Assembly: GCF_014645555.1 (NCBI RefSeq)
Contig: NZ_BMLY01000008.1
Location: 103,535-167,534, forward strand
Source of the DNA: Silvimonas amylolytica
GTDB taxonomy: Bacteria > Pseudomonadota > Gammaproteobacteria > Burkholderiales > Chitinibacteraceae
Length of the DNA: 64,000 nt
Reading direction: 5' to 3'
In this document: piece after piece, positions 36,247-45,881 of the stretch
Position numbering within the stretch: position 1 is the stretch's first letter
Layout: each line of letters starts with the position of its first letter
The notes under the pieces: model-generated
Told to the model about the DNA's origin: nothing
What the model saw: the letters and a program-made list of their open reading frames with translations, nothing else
The model's database searches: none
Translations under genes and position numbers: made by a program

Positions 36247-37371
36247 TCAACCGACCAGTCTTTGCAACGCAATGCCATCCGCATCAAACAGATGCGCACA
36301 GTGCGCTGGCGCGTACACCGCCAATTGCTCTCCCGTGTTCACACGGCTGCTGGCAGGCAGACGGGCGATCAGCGGGACCGTGGTGTCGCCGCGCAGGTAG
36401 GCGTAGGTGCTTTCGCCCAGACGCTCCACCCATTGCACTTCACGTACAAACACATTCGCGCCACCGGCATGACCTGGTTCGACGTGTTCCGGACGGATAC
36501 CGAAGGTCACTTCTGCCCCCACCGTCAAGGCACCCGGGTTCACCGCTGCGCGCAGTACAAAACCGTCTACCGTCGTGACCTCAACACCACCCTGGTTGAT
36601 GGCAGTCACACGGCCCGGAATGAAGTTCATTTTGGGCGAGCCAATAAAACCCGCCACGAAACGGTTGCGCGGATGCTCGTACAAATCCAGCGGCGAGCCG
36701 ATCTGCGCCACGCTGCCGTATCTGGCCACTTCCGCCCCGCTGTGCAGCAGCACAATCTTGTCAGCCAGAGTCATGGCTTCGACTTGATCGTGTGTTACGT
36801 AGATCGCGCTGGCCTTGGCGTACTGACGATGCAAGCGGGCAATTTCCACGCGCATTTGCGTACGCAGGCTGGCATCCAGGTTAGAAAGCGGCTCATCAAA
36901 CAGGAACACTTCCGGTTCGCGGACCAGTGCACGGCCGATGGCAACGCGCTGACGCTGACCACCCGAGAGCACACGCGGGCGGGAATCCAGGAAGCGTTCA
37001 ATCTGCAACATGCTGGCAATGCCGCCGACACGCTGGTCAATCTCTTCTCGGCTGACCCCTGCCAGACGCAGACCAAAACCCATGTTCTGGGCCACGGTCA
37101 GGTGTGGGTACAGCGCGTAGTTCTGAAACACCATGGCGACATCGCGCTCGGACGGTGCCAGTTCATTAACGCGTTTGCCACCAATGAACAACTCGCCAGA
37201 CGTGACGGTTTCCAGACCGGCAATCATGCGCAACAGCGTGGATTTGCCGCAGCCGGACGGGCCGACGAACACGCAAAACTCGCCGTCGGCAATCTCCAGC
37301 GACACATCGTTGATGGTCGGCGGATTGTTATCAAAAATCTTGCAGACGTTCTGCAGTGAAACGCTGGCCAC
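36247..37371 (-). CDS. Sugar ABC transporter ATPase (MalK/MsmX-like, galactan operon)
   Basis: 374 residues. The start is GTG at 37371 with GGAGG four nucleotides upstream; the nearby ATG at 37373 is out of frame. Walker A (GPSGCGKST), signature (LSGGQRQR), Walker B ([13 protein letters not shown]) and the H-loop are intact, with a C-terminal TOBE-type domain. It energises the MalFG-like permease pair. It is the first gene after the GH35 terminator, so a promoter may lie in the 85-nt gap, although none is obvious. Confidence 0.92.
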   Translation of the reverse strand: MASVSLQNVCKIFDNNPPTINDVSLEIADGEFCVFVGPSGCGKSTLLRMIAGLETVTSGELFIGGKRVNELAPSERDVAMVFQNYALYPHLTVAQNMGFGLRLAGVSREEIDQRVGGIASMLQIERFLDSRPRVLSGGQRQRVAIGRALVREPEVFLFDEPLSNLDASLRTQMRVEIARLHRQYAKASAIYVTHDQVEAMTLADKIVLLHSGAEVARYGSVAQIGSPLDLYEHPRNRFVAGFIGSPKMNFIPGRVTAINQGGVEVTTVDGFVLRAAVNPGALTVGAEVTFGIRPEHVEPGHAGGANVFVREVQWVERLGESTYAYLRGDTTVPLIARLPASSRVNTGEQLAVYAPAHCAHLFDADGIALQRLVG

Positions 37372-37409
37372 ATGGCCTCCTTCTTGAATCAGGTCCGGGA
37401 GTGGCTAAC

Positions 37410-37441
37410 AAAACCCGCTGCAACGCAGCCAGGCGGGTTTT
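37410..37441 (-). terminator. Terminator or attenuator between GH35 and ATPase genes
   Basis: A 9-bp stem AAAACCCGC / GCGGGTTTT with a ~14-nt loop. On the minus-strand transcript it is followed by GTTAGCC, so the T tract is the stem's own TTTT. It may partly separate GH35 from the downstream transport genes. Confidence 0.7.
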
Positions 37442-37456
37442 ATCAGGTGCTCCAAA

Positions 37457-39898
37457 TCAAACGGCAACACCGCCGAGGTCAAAGGTCAGGTCATACACCG
37501 GCACCAGTTCTGCCGAGATCAATGCCGCCGGGACGCCCGCGTTTGCCAACACCTTGCGGGCGGCATCTTCCAGGAACATCGGTGCCTCTTTGTGCGCAGG
37601 CAGAACCTCCAGTCGCAAACGCGGCCACTGACCTTCTGCGATATGACGATCCAGTGCGATTTCCCACGTGGCGCCATCAAAGAACTGGTCATCAATCAGC
37701 ACATCGTTGGCGTACAAACGTGCAGCGTCACCGGCATAGCTGATACGCAGCAACCAGCGGCACACCGCGGTCGCATCTGCCGCATCAGGCACAGCCAGCG
37801 TCCAGTGCGCAGCGTGCTGCGAAAAAATGGCGTCATCAGGTGCTTGCGGCATCGGGCCTGGTCGCCAGCTGATATGCGGGCCAAAGCGCAGCGGTTGCGG
37901 CGTGGCTTGCTGAATCAGGCGCGGCGTCACGGCCACGCTGGCAGCGCCCGGTTGCAGGCAACTGAAGCGGGCAAAACCCCGATCGGCCACGTAAATGCCA
38001 TCGGCCGGGAACACATCAATGGCGGTCATCGCCCCGGCTGCGGCGGCAACATGAATAACGTCGCCGTCCGCCCAGCTACCTGCTTCGCTCAATACGAGGC
38101 GCGTGCGACCGCGCAACTGCGTCGGCGTACAACCGCGACCCTGGCTTTCATTCAACAGGATGATGCGATGCGGGCGACCGTTGGTATCGGTCACCAGCAT
38201 GTCAACCGGGGCATCGCCCACTTGCGGCAATACGCGCAGCAGCGTGCCATCGCGTTGTTGCCATTCGGCCGGCGCGTCAATGCGCTGCACGCTGGCCGCT
38301 TCAAACGCCAGTTCTGCAGGGATGCCATCCATGGCGACATAGACATGGCACGGCACCGCCTCTTGCGACAGACGCGTCAGCGGCTGCACGGTGGCGTAAC
38401 GCAGACGCGCAGCGCCCAGACGTTGCAACACCGGCCAGATGGTGGCCACGCCATCGGCAAAGGTCACCGGTGGGAAAGCCACGGTTTCATCGCCGATCTG
38501 TACATGAATGCGGGTATTTTCAAAGGTTGGACGCGGGTGATGGCGCACGTGGTTATTGATAAAGACAAAACCACCTTCCACATCAGCGCGGACACACACG
38601 CGCAGCTTGCGGTCATGCGCATCACGCGATGCGCCTTGCGGCAATACCGCCGGCAACGGCGCCAGTTGCGGCCCATAGGCGGCAACAAAGTGATGCAGTA
38701 GCGCCAGCTTGCCCCAGGACGGCCGGATCTGCCCGTACTGACCCAGCGGTGCGTGGAAGTCGTAACCCAGTTGCGGCACGTCGTTGGGGTAGCCGGTATC
38801 GACCGTCTCGTTCAGGTAACCACGGCTGCCCACGGGGTTGGTGCCGCCGTGGTACATGTAATAACCGTAGAGGTTCGCGCCAGAGCCAATCTGCGTGAGC
38901 GCAGTGGCATAAACGTCCTCTGTGCTGATTACCGGGCGGCGATGATAAGACTGATGCATGCCGCCGCCAGCCTCAGCCAGGAAGAACGGGTAATGCTGTG
39001 GATCAATCAACCCTTCCGCCGGCGTACCGCCGACATTGCCCATCTCGCCAATGGTGCGTTCGGTATCAAACACAAATACGCCAGATGGCGGCAGTGGATC
39101 GGTCGAGCCCTGCCAGAAGCCATCGGCGTATGCGCCAGAGACCGGCACCACTTCTTGTGCGGGGATATCCAGCGTTGGCCAGCCAGTGACGGTATACAGC
39201 GGCACCATCAGGCCGGATGCAATCGCCAGGCGCTTCAGTTCAATAATGTGTTCGGCGCCGCATTCCGGGCCAACACGGTCGTATTCGTTTTCCAGCTGCA
39301 CGGCGACAATCGGGCCGCCATCATTCCACATCAGGCCACGTACCTGATCGCCGATCTCGGCATACAGGCGGCTGACGTGTTTCATATAAGCCGGCGCATT
39401 GCTGCGGCGGGCGCTGGCCGGCACGCTCTCCATCAGCCAGTCCGGGAAACCGCCGTAACGCGCTTCGCCATGCACCCATGGTCCAACGCGCAGACAGAAT
39501 AACAGACCGGCATCGGCCACCGCTTGCACATAGGCACGCAGGCTCTTGTTGCCTTGCCAGTCAAACTCGCCCTGTACGTCTTCGTGGTGATTCCAGAACA
39601 CATAGCTGGCGACGATCTGGATGCCACCCGCTTTCATTTTGGCCAGCGAGGCGGCCCATTCAGACTGCGGGAAGCGCGAATAGTGAAACTCACCCATGAT
39701 GGGCATCCACGGCAGGCCATCACGGGTCAGATAACGGCTATTGATGCCGATATGACCGTGCGGGCCCGTTTGCCAGTTCTGCAACAAAAAACCGGTCTCA
39801 GGCGCTGAGTTTTCCAGCGGCACATGAACATGCACGTCCGCACTGGCCGTGATGTCTTGCGCATGTAGTTGCTTGACTTCTGTTTCAGAAAAATGCAT
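37457..39898 (-). CDS. GH35 beta-galactosidase, cytoplasmic
   Basis: 813 residues from the ATG at 39898; a GTG at 39928 would add ten residues and neither start has a clear ribosome-binding site. The catalytic barrel (about 50-390) has the GH35 signature GGPIVAVQLENEY with acid/base Glu 205 and nucleophile Glu 309 in FFLAEAGGG. Beta-rich domains follow. No signal peptide. GH35 removes terminal beta-galactose, so it may finish galactan or xyloglucan oligosaccharides. It is much longer than compact bacterial GH35 enzymes. Divergent from a LacI gene across a 331-nt gap with two operator-like dyads. Confidence 0.9.
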   Translation of the reverse strand: MHFSETEVKQLHAQDITASADVHVHVPLENSAPETGFLLQNWQTGPHGHIGINSRYLTRDGLPWMPIMGEFHYSRFPQSEWAASLAKMKAGGIQIVASYVFWNHHEDVQGEFDWQGNKSLRAYVQAVADAGLLFCLRVGPWVHGEARYGGFPDWLMESVPASARRSNAPAYMKHVSRLYAEIGDQVRGLMWNDGGPIVAVQLENEYDRVGPECGAEHIIELKRLAIASGLMVPLYTVTGWPTLDIPAQEVVPVSGAYADGFWQGSTDPLPPSGVFVFDTERTIGEMGNVGGTPAEGLIDPQHYPFFLAEAGGGMHQSYHRRPVISTEDVYATALTQIGSGANLYGYYMYHGGTNPVGSRGYLNETVDTGYPNDVPQLGYDFHAPLGQYGQIRPSWGKLALLHHFVAAYGPQLAPLPAVLPQGASRDAHDRKLRVCVRADVEGGFVFINNHVRHHPRPTFENTRIHVQIGDETVAFPPVTFADGVATIWPVLQRLGAARLRYATVQPLTRLSQEAVPCHVYVAMDGIPAELAFEAASVQRIDAPAEWQQRDGTLLRVLPQVGDAPVDMLVTDTNGRPHRIILLNESQGRGCTPTQLRGRTRLVLSEAGSWADGDVIHVAAAAGAMTAIDVFPADGIYVADRGFARFSCLQPGAASVAVTPRLIQQATPQPLRFGPHISWRPGPMPQAPDDAIFSQHAAHWTLAVPDAADATAVCRWLLRISYAGDAARLYANDVLIDDQFFDGATWEIALDRHIAEGQWPRLRLEVLPAHKEAPMFLEDAARKVLANAGVPAALISAELVPVYDLTFDLGGVAV

Positions 39899-39973
39899 AC
39901 CGTTGAGTCCGCTGGTCGCCTTATACACCGAAAATCGGGCCTTTGAGCGTCGTTTCGGGTGGATTAATTTGTA

Positions 39974-39987
39974 GTTAAACGTTTTAC
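39974..39987. promoter_or_regulatory. LacI-type operator candidate 1 (galactan cluster)
   Basis: GTTAAACGTTTTAC is a 14-bp dyad with the central CG of LacI-family operators; five of six arm positions pair. It lies 76 nt upstream of the GH35 start in the gap shared with the LacI gene. Confidence 0.55.
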
Positions 39988-40179
39988 CTGCTACGAATTT
40001 CTCTTGTCAGCGCACGATCGACAATAAGGGTTTACACCTATGTCAACGGTTGAATGCGGTTTAGCAGCCCGATTTGTTACAAAAGAGCCATCAGATTTGT
40101 CGCAAACTGCCCACTTTTGCCAGCATTGCCAGGTTCAAGCTGCTTGATTGACGCTTGATCTGTAATCTGATCAGATGAA

Positions 40180-40193
40180 ATTAATCGTTTAAT
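40180..40193. promoter_or_regulatory. LacI-type operator candidate 2 (galactan cluster)
   Basis: ATTAATCGTTTAAT is a second 14-bp dyad with central CG (five of six arm pairs), 37 nt before the LacI start. It would allow autoregulation and looping with the first dyad about 206 bp away. Confidence 0.5.
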
Positions 40194-40229
40194 CTTTCTG
40201 CTCACGCTTTGAGCGTGCAGGACTCATGT

Positions 40230-41249
40230 ATGGCCACACTTGCCCAGATTGCCCAGCTAGCCGGGGTTACACCGGCCACCGTTTCCAACGTCCTGCGTGG
40301 TCGTGGCAAGGTGGGGGAAGACACCAAAAAACGCGTACTGGCGCTGGCCGAAGAACTGGGTTATCGGCCCAACTTGCACGCGCGCGCGCTGGTTGAAGGC
40401 CGGCCGCTGACGCTGGCGCTGGTGGTGTCCTCCATCGCCAACCCGTTCTATCCGGAATTCACGCTGGCCGCTGAACAAGCTGCACGCAAGCAGGGCTACT
40501 TTCTGATTGTCTGTAACACCAATGACGACCCGGAACTGGAGAGAGCCTATCTGGATCAAGTGGGTGGTTCTTTGGCCCATGGCGTGCTGGTCATGAATGC
40601 AGACTTTGTGGAACAGGACGTGTTGCTGGCCGCTGAACGTCGCGGCACGCCCGTCGTGTTGTGCATGTGGGAGCGGCCAGAGCAGCCGCCCGCACTGCCC
40701 TCCATTGCCGTCGATTTTTACCGTGCTGGTGAAATTGCGGCAGAGCACCTGCTTGACCTGGGGCATCGTCGTGTCGCGGCGGTCGTGGGCAGTGAACGCA
40801 ACGGCAACCATATCTGGCGTTATCGCGGCTTTGCCGATGCCATGGCGCGTGCGGGCATTGACGATCTGGCCGAACATACGGTGTTTGGCCACGATACGAT
40901 CGAAGCCGGCCACGAAGCGGCGCACCAGTTGCTGACCGCCAATCCACAAGTGACAGCGATCTTTGTCTCTAACGATTTGCCGGCGATTGGCGTGCTGCAA
41001 AGCGCAGCCGATCTGGGCCTGCGCGTGCCTGCGGATTTATCTGTCATCGGCATTACCGACATCAACCTGGCGCATCAAATCCGGCCGAGTCTTTCCACGG
41101 TGGCGGTACCGACAGCAGAAGCGGCCGAGATGGCCGTGAACCTGCTATTGAGCCTGATCAAGGGCAAGCCGGCCGATGGCGCCCGCCCCATGCTGGTGAC
41201 GTCCCGCCCGCAATTGGTCGCACGCGATTCGACCGGCCCCGCACGCTAA
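40230..41249 (+). CDS. LacI-family repressor of the galactan cluster
   Basis: 339 residues from the ATG at 40230, with AGGA seven nucleotides upstream; an in-frame TTG at 40209 is less likely. The helix-turn-helix and hinge helix are at residues 1-55 (ATLAQIAQLAGVTPATVSNVLRGRGKVG), then a sugar-binding periplasmic-type domain (LALVVSSIANPFYPEF, AIFVSNDLPAIGVLQ). It is divergent from GH35 and should repress GH35 and the galactan operon until galactose or a galacto-oligosaccharide binds. Confidence 0.9.
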   Translation: MATLAQIAQLAGVTPATVSNVLRGRGKVGEDTKKRVLALAEELGYRPNLHARALVEGRPLTLALVVSSIANPFYPEFTLAAEQAARKQGYFLIVCNTNDDPELERAYLDQVGGSLAHGVLVMNADFVEQDVLLAAERRGTPVVLCMWERPEQPPALPSIAVDFYRAGEIAAEHLLDLGHRRVAAVVGSERNGNHIWRYRGFADAMARAGIDDLAEHTVFGHDTIEAGHEAAHQLLTANPQVTAIFVSNDLPAIGVLQSAADLGLRVPADLSVIGITDINLAHQIRPSLSTVAVPTAEAAEMAVNLLLSLIKGKPADGARPMLVTSRPQLVARDSTGPAR

Positions 41250-41401
41250 ACCTGTCGGCCGCTCCTTCTTTTTATTGCGGTCAGCGCGTTGCACGCTAGC
41301 CGCAGACTGCGCCTGCACCGCTTGTATCCATTCGCCATCACGCGCTACGCTGCCAGCGTTTTCCCTTTCAATGTGTCTCTTTGAGCAGCAAGGTTTACCG
41401 C

Positions 41402-42436
41402 ATGGGCATCCGCAAACTCGCCAGCGAACTGAAATTGTCGGTCTCTACCGTTTCGCGAGCCCTGAACGACAGCGACGAAGTCAGCGACGAAACCCGTCAG
41501 CGTGTGCGTGAAGCCGCTGCACGCCACGGCTATGCGCCTAACCGCGCGGCTGAAAGCCTGCGCAAAGGGCGCATGAACACCGTCGGGCTGATGCTGCCAG
41601 CGCGGCTGGAAGAGGAAAACTACACGCTGGCCCTCTTCATGCGGCTAGCCGATGGCTTGCAATCCGTGTTGGCCGAACACGGCATGGATCTGGTGATGTA
41701 TGGCAGCAAGTCTTATGAGGAAGAATTCACCCGCCTGCGCCGCGTGGTCGAACGCCGGCACGTCGATGGCGTGATTCTGGCTGGCACGCGGTGTACGGAT
41801 GAGCGCCTGGATTACGTTGCCAGTCGCCGCTTTCCGTTCGTGGCGTTCGGGCGTAGCGAATCTGCTGGCGATCATGTGTGGATTGATCTGGATTTTGAAT
41901 CCGCCGCTGCGGCGACCATTACCCGCCTGGCCGCCCTCGGGCACCAGCGCATCGCCATTGGTATTCCCGGTAACGATGCCATGCAGGCGCACATTTACCT
42001 GAATGCCTGGCGTGCGAATATGGCGGCGCATGGGCTAGCGGTGCATGAATCTTGCGTGCAGATCAACGAGTTGTCTGAACGCGGTGGTTACCTGATCACT
42101 GAAGCGTTGCTCGCGCTGCCTGAACCGCCCACGGCCATCATGTTTCAGAGCGACAGCATGGCCATCGGCGCCTATCGCAAACTGCATGAGCTCGGCCGCA
42201 CGCCGGGCAAAGACCTCGCTATTTGCGGTGGCGTGCTGGCGGGCGACGTACCGGAGTATCTGTCGCCACGCCTGTCGGGCTATACGGTGGATTCGTATGA
42301 ACTGGGGCGGCATATGGCCAGCGCGCTGTTGGCGCAATGGCCGGAATTTGCCCTGCAACATCAGAAAGAACCCCGGCAACAGCTCTGGCCATTGCAGTTG
42401 CGGGTGCGCGACAGCGATGGCGGGATGATCGGATGA
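41402..42436 (+). CDS. LacI-family repressor of the alpha-xylosidase operon
   Basis: 344 residues from the ATG at 41402, preceded by AAGG; the ORF can be extended to 41381. DNA-binding residues ~1-55 (IRKLASELKLSVSTVSRALNDSDEVSDETRQRV) and a ligand domain follow. It sits 152 nt after the first LacI gene, same strand, and 358 nt before the binding-protein gene. The identical palindrome CGGAAACGTTTCCG in front of that gene and again before GH31 is its likely operator. The inducer is probably isoprimeverose, xylose or a related xyloglucan product. Confidence 0.9.
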   Translation: MGIRKLASELKLSVSTVSRALNDSDEVSDETRQRVREAAARHGYAPNRAAESLRKGRMNTVGLMLPARLEEENYTLALFMRLADGLQSVLAEHGMDLVMYGSKSYEEEFTRLRRVVERRHVDGVILAGTRCTDERLDYVASRRFPFVAFGRSESAGDHVWIDLDFESAAAATITRLAALGHQRIAIGIPGNDAMQAHIYLNAWRANMAAHGLAVHESCVQINELSERGGYLITEALLALPEPPTAIMFQSDSMAIGAYRKLHELGRTPGKDLAICGGVLAGDVPEYLSPRLSGYTVDSYELGRHMASALLAQWPEFALQHQKEPRQQLWPLQLRVRDSDGGMIG

Positions 42437-42556
42437 CCCGGGTCAGGCACCAAAAACCCTGAATCCACGCTACCGGGCGGGTCAGTTGCGCGCACGGCAT
42501 CAGTACTCTGCCTTACCGTTTTTTCGCAACGCCAATTCCTTTTTTCACCACCCCGC

Positions 42557-42614
42557 TTGACACCCTTCTTGCGCAGATCAAAAATCCCCTCCACGTTTTC
42601 CGGAAACGTTTCCG
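42557..42614 (+). promoter_or_regulatory. Operator palindrome with possible promoter (alpha-xylosidase operon)
   Basis: CGGAAACGTTTCCG (42601-42614) is a perfect 14-bp palindrome with central CG, typical of LacI-family sites. The same 14 bases recur at 47019-47032. A TTGACA hexamer lies at 42557-42562, but the matching -10 (AAAAAT, 42580) is poor, so the promoter call is weaker than the operator call. Confidence 0.65.
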
Positions 42615-42750
42615 TAACGCTCCAGAAAACGCTACATTCATCTCGCAAGCGCATTCGGACTGAACACAACATCGCGCCGGGCTGCCACCCGGACGCGCTC
42701 CGTAACGCAAGCGAAACGCACGAGTGACGCCCGCAGCGTCACCAATGCCA

Positions 42751-42764
42751 GCTAATATATTAGC
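42751..42764. promoter_or_regulatory. AT-rich palindrome before the binding-protein gene
   Basis: GCTAATATATTAGC is a perfect 14-bp palindrome, 30 nt before the ATG at 42795. It may be a protein site or part of a -10 region. The rest of the 358-nt gap (42437-42794) holds no gene. Confidence 0.45.
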
Positions 42765-42794
42765 GGCAACGACTTTGCACACTCTGGAGGAGTT

Positions 42795-44009
42795 ATGAAG
42801 AAGAACATCCGCGCCACTGCCCTGGCGCTGGGCCTGACATTCTCCCTGACGTCTTTTGCTAGCCTGGCCGCCAGCTTGTCGGTCTGGGCCGTAGACGAAC
42901 CGGACAACTACACCGAAAAAATGGCACGTGAGTTCGTCAAACTGCACCCGGATGTGCAATTGACGGTGCGCAAGGTCGGGTTCTCTGCGCTCAATGACGA
43001 AGCCATGCGCGCGGTCATGTCGGGCAATGGCCCGGACGTCATCCCGGTCGACAACCCGAATACCGCCATGTTTGCCGCCCGCAATGCGCTGCTGGATCTG
43101 ACACCTTATCTGGCCAAATCCAAGGTCATCGACGTCAAACAGATTTTCCCCGGCCCGCTGAAAAATGCCTCGTGGAACGGCAAGGTTTATGCCATTCCGC
43201 GCGGCGCCAATACCCTGGCACTCTATTACAACGAAGACCAGTTCAAGGCTGCCGGGCTGGACCCGAACAAGCCGCCGCAAACGTGGGATGAGTTGTACAG
43301 CTATGCCAAAAAACTGACCAACCCGGCCAAGAATGTTTACGGTCTGGCGTTCTCTGCCGTGGGCGATGAAGAAGGTGTGTTCCAGTTCCTGCCCTTCATT
43401 CAGGCCACCGGCGCCGATTGGGACAAGCTGAACAACCCTGGCGCGGCCCGTGCTGCCGCATTCTGGCAAAAACTGCTGGATGACAAACTGGCCTCGCCCG
43501 ATACCCTGAGCCATCGCCAGTCTGAAGCCGCTGCGACCTTCATCAACGGCAACGCCGCCATGGACATCAATGGCCCGTGGGAACTGCCGGCAGTTGAAAA
43601 GGGAGCCAAATTCAAATGGCGCGTAGCCCTGTTGCCGACGGAGAAGGCCGGTGGTGTACGTGCGTCTGCCCTGGGCGAACAAAGCCATGCCATCTTGCGC
43701 ACGGCCAAGAATCCGCAAACCGCATTCGAGTTCCTGGAGTACATGTACTCCCAGCGTAACCGTAACTGGAACGAGTTCGGCATGCTGCCGCCGTCCAAAG
43801 ACACTGTAACCAGCAACCCGAAATGGCCTGATGCCTACAAGACTTTCAACGAGCAAATGCAGTACGCCCGTCCGCGTGGCCCGAATCCGGAATGGCCGAA
43901 AGTGTCCAAGGCGATCTCTACTGCAGTCCAGTCTGTGCTGACCCATCAGGCCAAGCCAGAACAGGCCATGAACACGGCCTACCAGACCGTGCAGTCGATC
44001 AAGAAATAA
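42795..44009 (+). CDS. Sugar ABC transporter substrate-binding protein (alpha-xylosidase operon)
   Basis: 404 residues with GGAGGAG six nucleotides upstream. A signal peptide ends ASLAAS. The mature protein is a family 1 extracellular binding protein: SLSVWAVDEPDNYTEKMAREFVKLHPD at the start, GANTLALYYNEDQFKAAGL in the middle, AAATFINGNAAMDINGPWELP in lobe 2. With GH31 in the same operon it likely captures alpha-xyloside oligosaccharides such as isoprimeverose. First gene of a run: binding protein, two permeases, ATPase, GH31. Confidence 0.92.
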   Translation: MKKNIRATALALGLTFSLTSFASLAASLSVWAVDEPDNYTEKMAREFVKLHPDVQLTVRKVGFSALNDEAMRAVMSGNGPDVIPVDNPNTAMFAARNALLDLTPYLAKSKVIDVKQIFPGPLKNASWNGKVYAIPRGANTLALYYNEDQFKAAGLDPNKPPQTWDELYSYAKKLTNPAKNVYGLAFSAVGDEEGVFQFLPFIQATGADWDKLNNPGAARAAAFWQKLLDDKLASPDTLSHRQSEAAATFINGNAAMDINGPWELPAVEKGAKFKWRVALLPTEKAGGVRASALGEQSHAILRTAKNPQTAFEFLEYMYSQRNRNWNEFGMLPPSKDTVTSNPKWPDAYKTFNEQMQYARPRGPNPEWPKVSKAISTAVQSVLTHQAKPEQAMNTAYQTVQSIKK

Positions 44010-44027
44010 CGTTTCACGACTCCTCTT

Positions 44028-44062
44028 GCGGCCGGTCGTTGTCCGCGCCCGGCCGCTTTTTT
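44028..44062 (+). terminator. Intrinsic-terminator-like hairpin inside the alpha-xylosidase operon
   Basis: A stem GCGGCCGG / CCGGCCGC with a 13-nt loop and six T residues, 18 nt after the binding-protein stop and 55 nt before the permease start. It has every mark of an intrinsic terminator yet lies within an operon, so partial read-through is expected. Confidence 0.8.
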
Positions 44063-44117
44063 GAGTTTCGAGCCTGTCTTGCTACCACCCTGGTAGCCAC
44101 GTATTTCGGGGCAACCC

Positions 44118-45020
44118 ATGAAAAAATTCCTGAGCCACTTTGAGCAAAGAAGTGGTTTCGAAATCGCACTGGCGGTGTTCGCGCTACTTTATCTGCTGGT
44201 TTTTGCCGGCCTGCCGCTGCTGTACAACATCATGTTGTCGTTCCAGCAAGTCGACTTGATGGAACCCGCCACGCTCTTGCGCCCGTTTGCGGGCCTTGCC
44301 AATTACCGCGACATTTTCAGCCGTCCTGAAATGCACCAGGTGCTGATCAATACGTTGTTGTTCGTCGGTTTGTCGCTCACGTTCCAGGTAGTCATCGGCT
44401 TTTTGCTAGCGCTGCTGTTTGCCCAGGATTTTCCGCTCGCCAGCTTTATGCGCGGCCTGTTTCTGGCAGGCTGGATCATGCCTGGCCTTGTGGTTGGCGT
44501 GATCTGGAAACTGCTGTTCGCGGGCGATTTTGGCGTACTCAATCACCTGCTGCTGACCTCTGGCCTGATGCATGAACGCATCTTCTGGCTCTCTGACCCG
44601 AGCTATTCCCTCTATGCCGTGATCATCGCCAACGTCTGGTTGGGCGTGCCGTTCAACATGCTGCTGTTGTCCGTGGGCATCGCGGCTATTCCGGCAGACC
44701 TGTATGAGGCCGCCGAACTGGATGGCGCCAATGCTTTCCAGCGCTTCTTCGGCATCACCCTGCCCATGATGAAAGCCACGCTGGGTGCGGTGATCTCATT
44801 GGGCGCGATCATGACCATGCAGCAGTTTGATCTGATCGCCGCGCTCACCCAGGGCGGCCCGGCCAACTCGTCACAAGTGGCGCAGTACTGGTCCTGGCAA
44901 TTGTCGTTCCAGACGTTTGAAGTATCGGCCGGTTCTGCCGTCGCCACGCTGATGCTGGTGCTGGTGCTGGTCATCGCCGTGTTTTACGTACGTTCTACCC
45001 GCAGCGAGAGGATGGTGTGA
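44118..45020 (+). CDS. Sugar ABC transporter permease, MalF type (alpha-xylosidase operon)
   Basis: 300 residues, six membrane segments; EAA loop ADLYEAAELDGANAFQRFFGITLPMMK. GGGGCAACCC precedes the ATG. The stop codon shares one base with the next gene's ATG (TGATG), so translation is coupled. Confidence 0.92.
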   Translation: MKKFLSHFEQRSGFEIALAVFALLYLLVFAGLPLLYNIMLSFQQVDLMEPATLLRPFAGLANYRDIFSRPEMHQVLINTLLFVGLSLTFQVVIGFLLALLFAQDFPLASFMRGLFLAGWIMPGLVVGVIWKLLFAGDFGVLNHLLLTSGLMHERIFWLSDPSYSLYAVIIANVWLGVPFNMLLLSVGIAAIPADLYEAAELDGANAFQRFFGITLPMMKATLGAVISLGAIMTMQQFDLIAALTQGGPANSSQVAQYWSWQLSFQTFEVSAGSAVATLMLVLVLVIAVFYVRSTRSERMV

Positions 45021-45832
45021 TGAAGCGCTACGTGCTGTTTGTGATCGCGCTCATCGTCACCGCGGTCTATCTGTTCCCGCTGTACTGGATGTACATCACC
45101 GTGTTCAAAAGCGCGGCAGAGATGTTCCAGACACCGCCGACATTCTGGCCGGCGCATGGCGAGTCGCACATCTGGCAGGTGTTTACCGAGCGCGGTATGG
45201 GCAAGTTCTTGTGGAACTCGTTCATCATTGCCTGCGGTACCACCGCAGTGACCGTGTTTGTCGGTACCGGTGCGGCTTATGCGCTGGCTAGCGTGCAAAA
45301 CCGCTGGACCGCCTTTGCCATTTTCGCCGTGCTGGTCTTGCAGGCCTTGCCTTCCAGCCTGATGGTCACACCGATCTTCACCGCCTTCAAAGGTCTGGGC
45401 TTGCTGGAGACGCCACGGTTGGCCGTGGTGATTGCGCAGATCACCAAGACGCTACCGTTCTACATCGTCTTGTGCCGCGCCAGCTTTGTGCAGATCCCGC
45501 GTGAGTTGCGTGATGCGGCGCTGGTCGATGGCGCCTCCCCTTCCCGTGCGTTCTTTGGCGTGATCTTGCCACTGGCGGTGAACGGCATTCTGGTGACGGC
45601 GATCCTCGTATTCCTGCAGTCGTTTGGCGAATACGTCTACGCCCGCTCGCTGATTCTGGATGACCAGTACCAGACCGCCACCGTGGGGCTGTCTGCCTTT
45701 ATTGGCGCCACCAAAATCGACTGGATCGGGATCATGACCTACTCCGCCGTCTTTGTGACGCCCATTCTGATTGCTTTCATGTTGCTGCAGCGGCGCATTG
45801 TGGCCGGGCTCACCGCAGGGGCACTCAAATGA
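45020..45832 (+). CDS. Sugar ABC transporter permease, MalG type (alpha-xylosidase operon)
   Basis: 270 residues from the ATG at 45020, which overlaps the preceding stop by one base; GTG at 45017 is a possible alternative. Six membrane segments and EAA loop RELRDAALVDGASPSRAFFGVILPLAV. Ends in RIVAGLTAGALK, typical of MalG-type permeases. Separated from the ATPase gene by 49 nt. Confidence 0.92.
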   Translation: MKRYVLFVIALIVTAVYLFPLYWMYITVFKSAAEMFQTPPTFWPAHGESHIWQVFTERGMGKFLWNSFIIACGTTAVTVFVGTGAAYALASVQNRWTAFAIFAVLVLQALPSSLMVTPIFTAFKGLGLLETPRLAVVIAQITKTLPFYIVLCRASFVQIPRELRDAALVDGASPSRAFFGVILPLAVNGILVTAILVFLQSFGEYVYARSLILDDQYQTATVGLSAFIGATKIDWIGIMTYSAVFVTPILIAFMLLQRRIVAGLTAGALK

Positions 45833-45881
45833 ATTCGCTCTACTTCGCATCCTCTGATTGCGCAGCCAGGAATGACTGATC

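Noticed and set aside
34857..36578. A 573-residue plus-strand open frame over the galactan binding-protein gene
   Set aside because: Shadow of the MalE-like and ATPase coding sequences on the other strand; composition is Arg/His/Gly-rich with no fold signature.
36262..37359. A 365-residue plus-strand frame over the galactan ATPase
   Set aside because: Antisense to Walker and signature motifs that are clearly coding on the minus strand.
42557..42585. Firm sigma-70 promoter for the alpha-xylosidase operon
   Set aside because: TTGACA is good but the -10 at the right distance (AAAAAT) is poor, so it is kept only as a possibility.
42513..43946. A 477-residue minus-strand frame over the alpha-xylosidase operon's binding-protein gene
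   Set aside because: Antisense shadow; it would cover the operator palindrome and has no ribosome-binding site.
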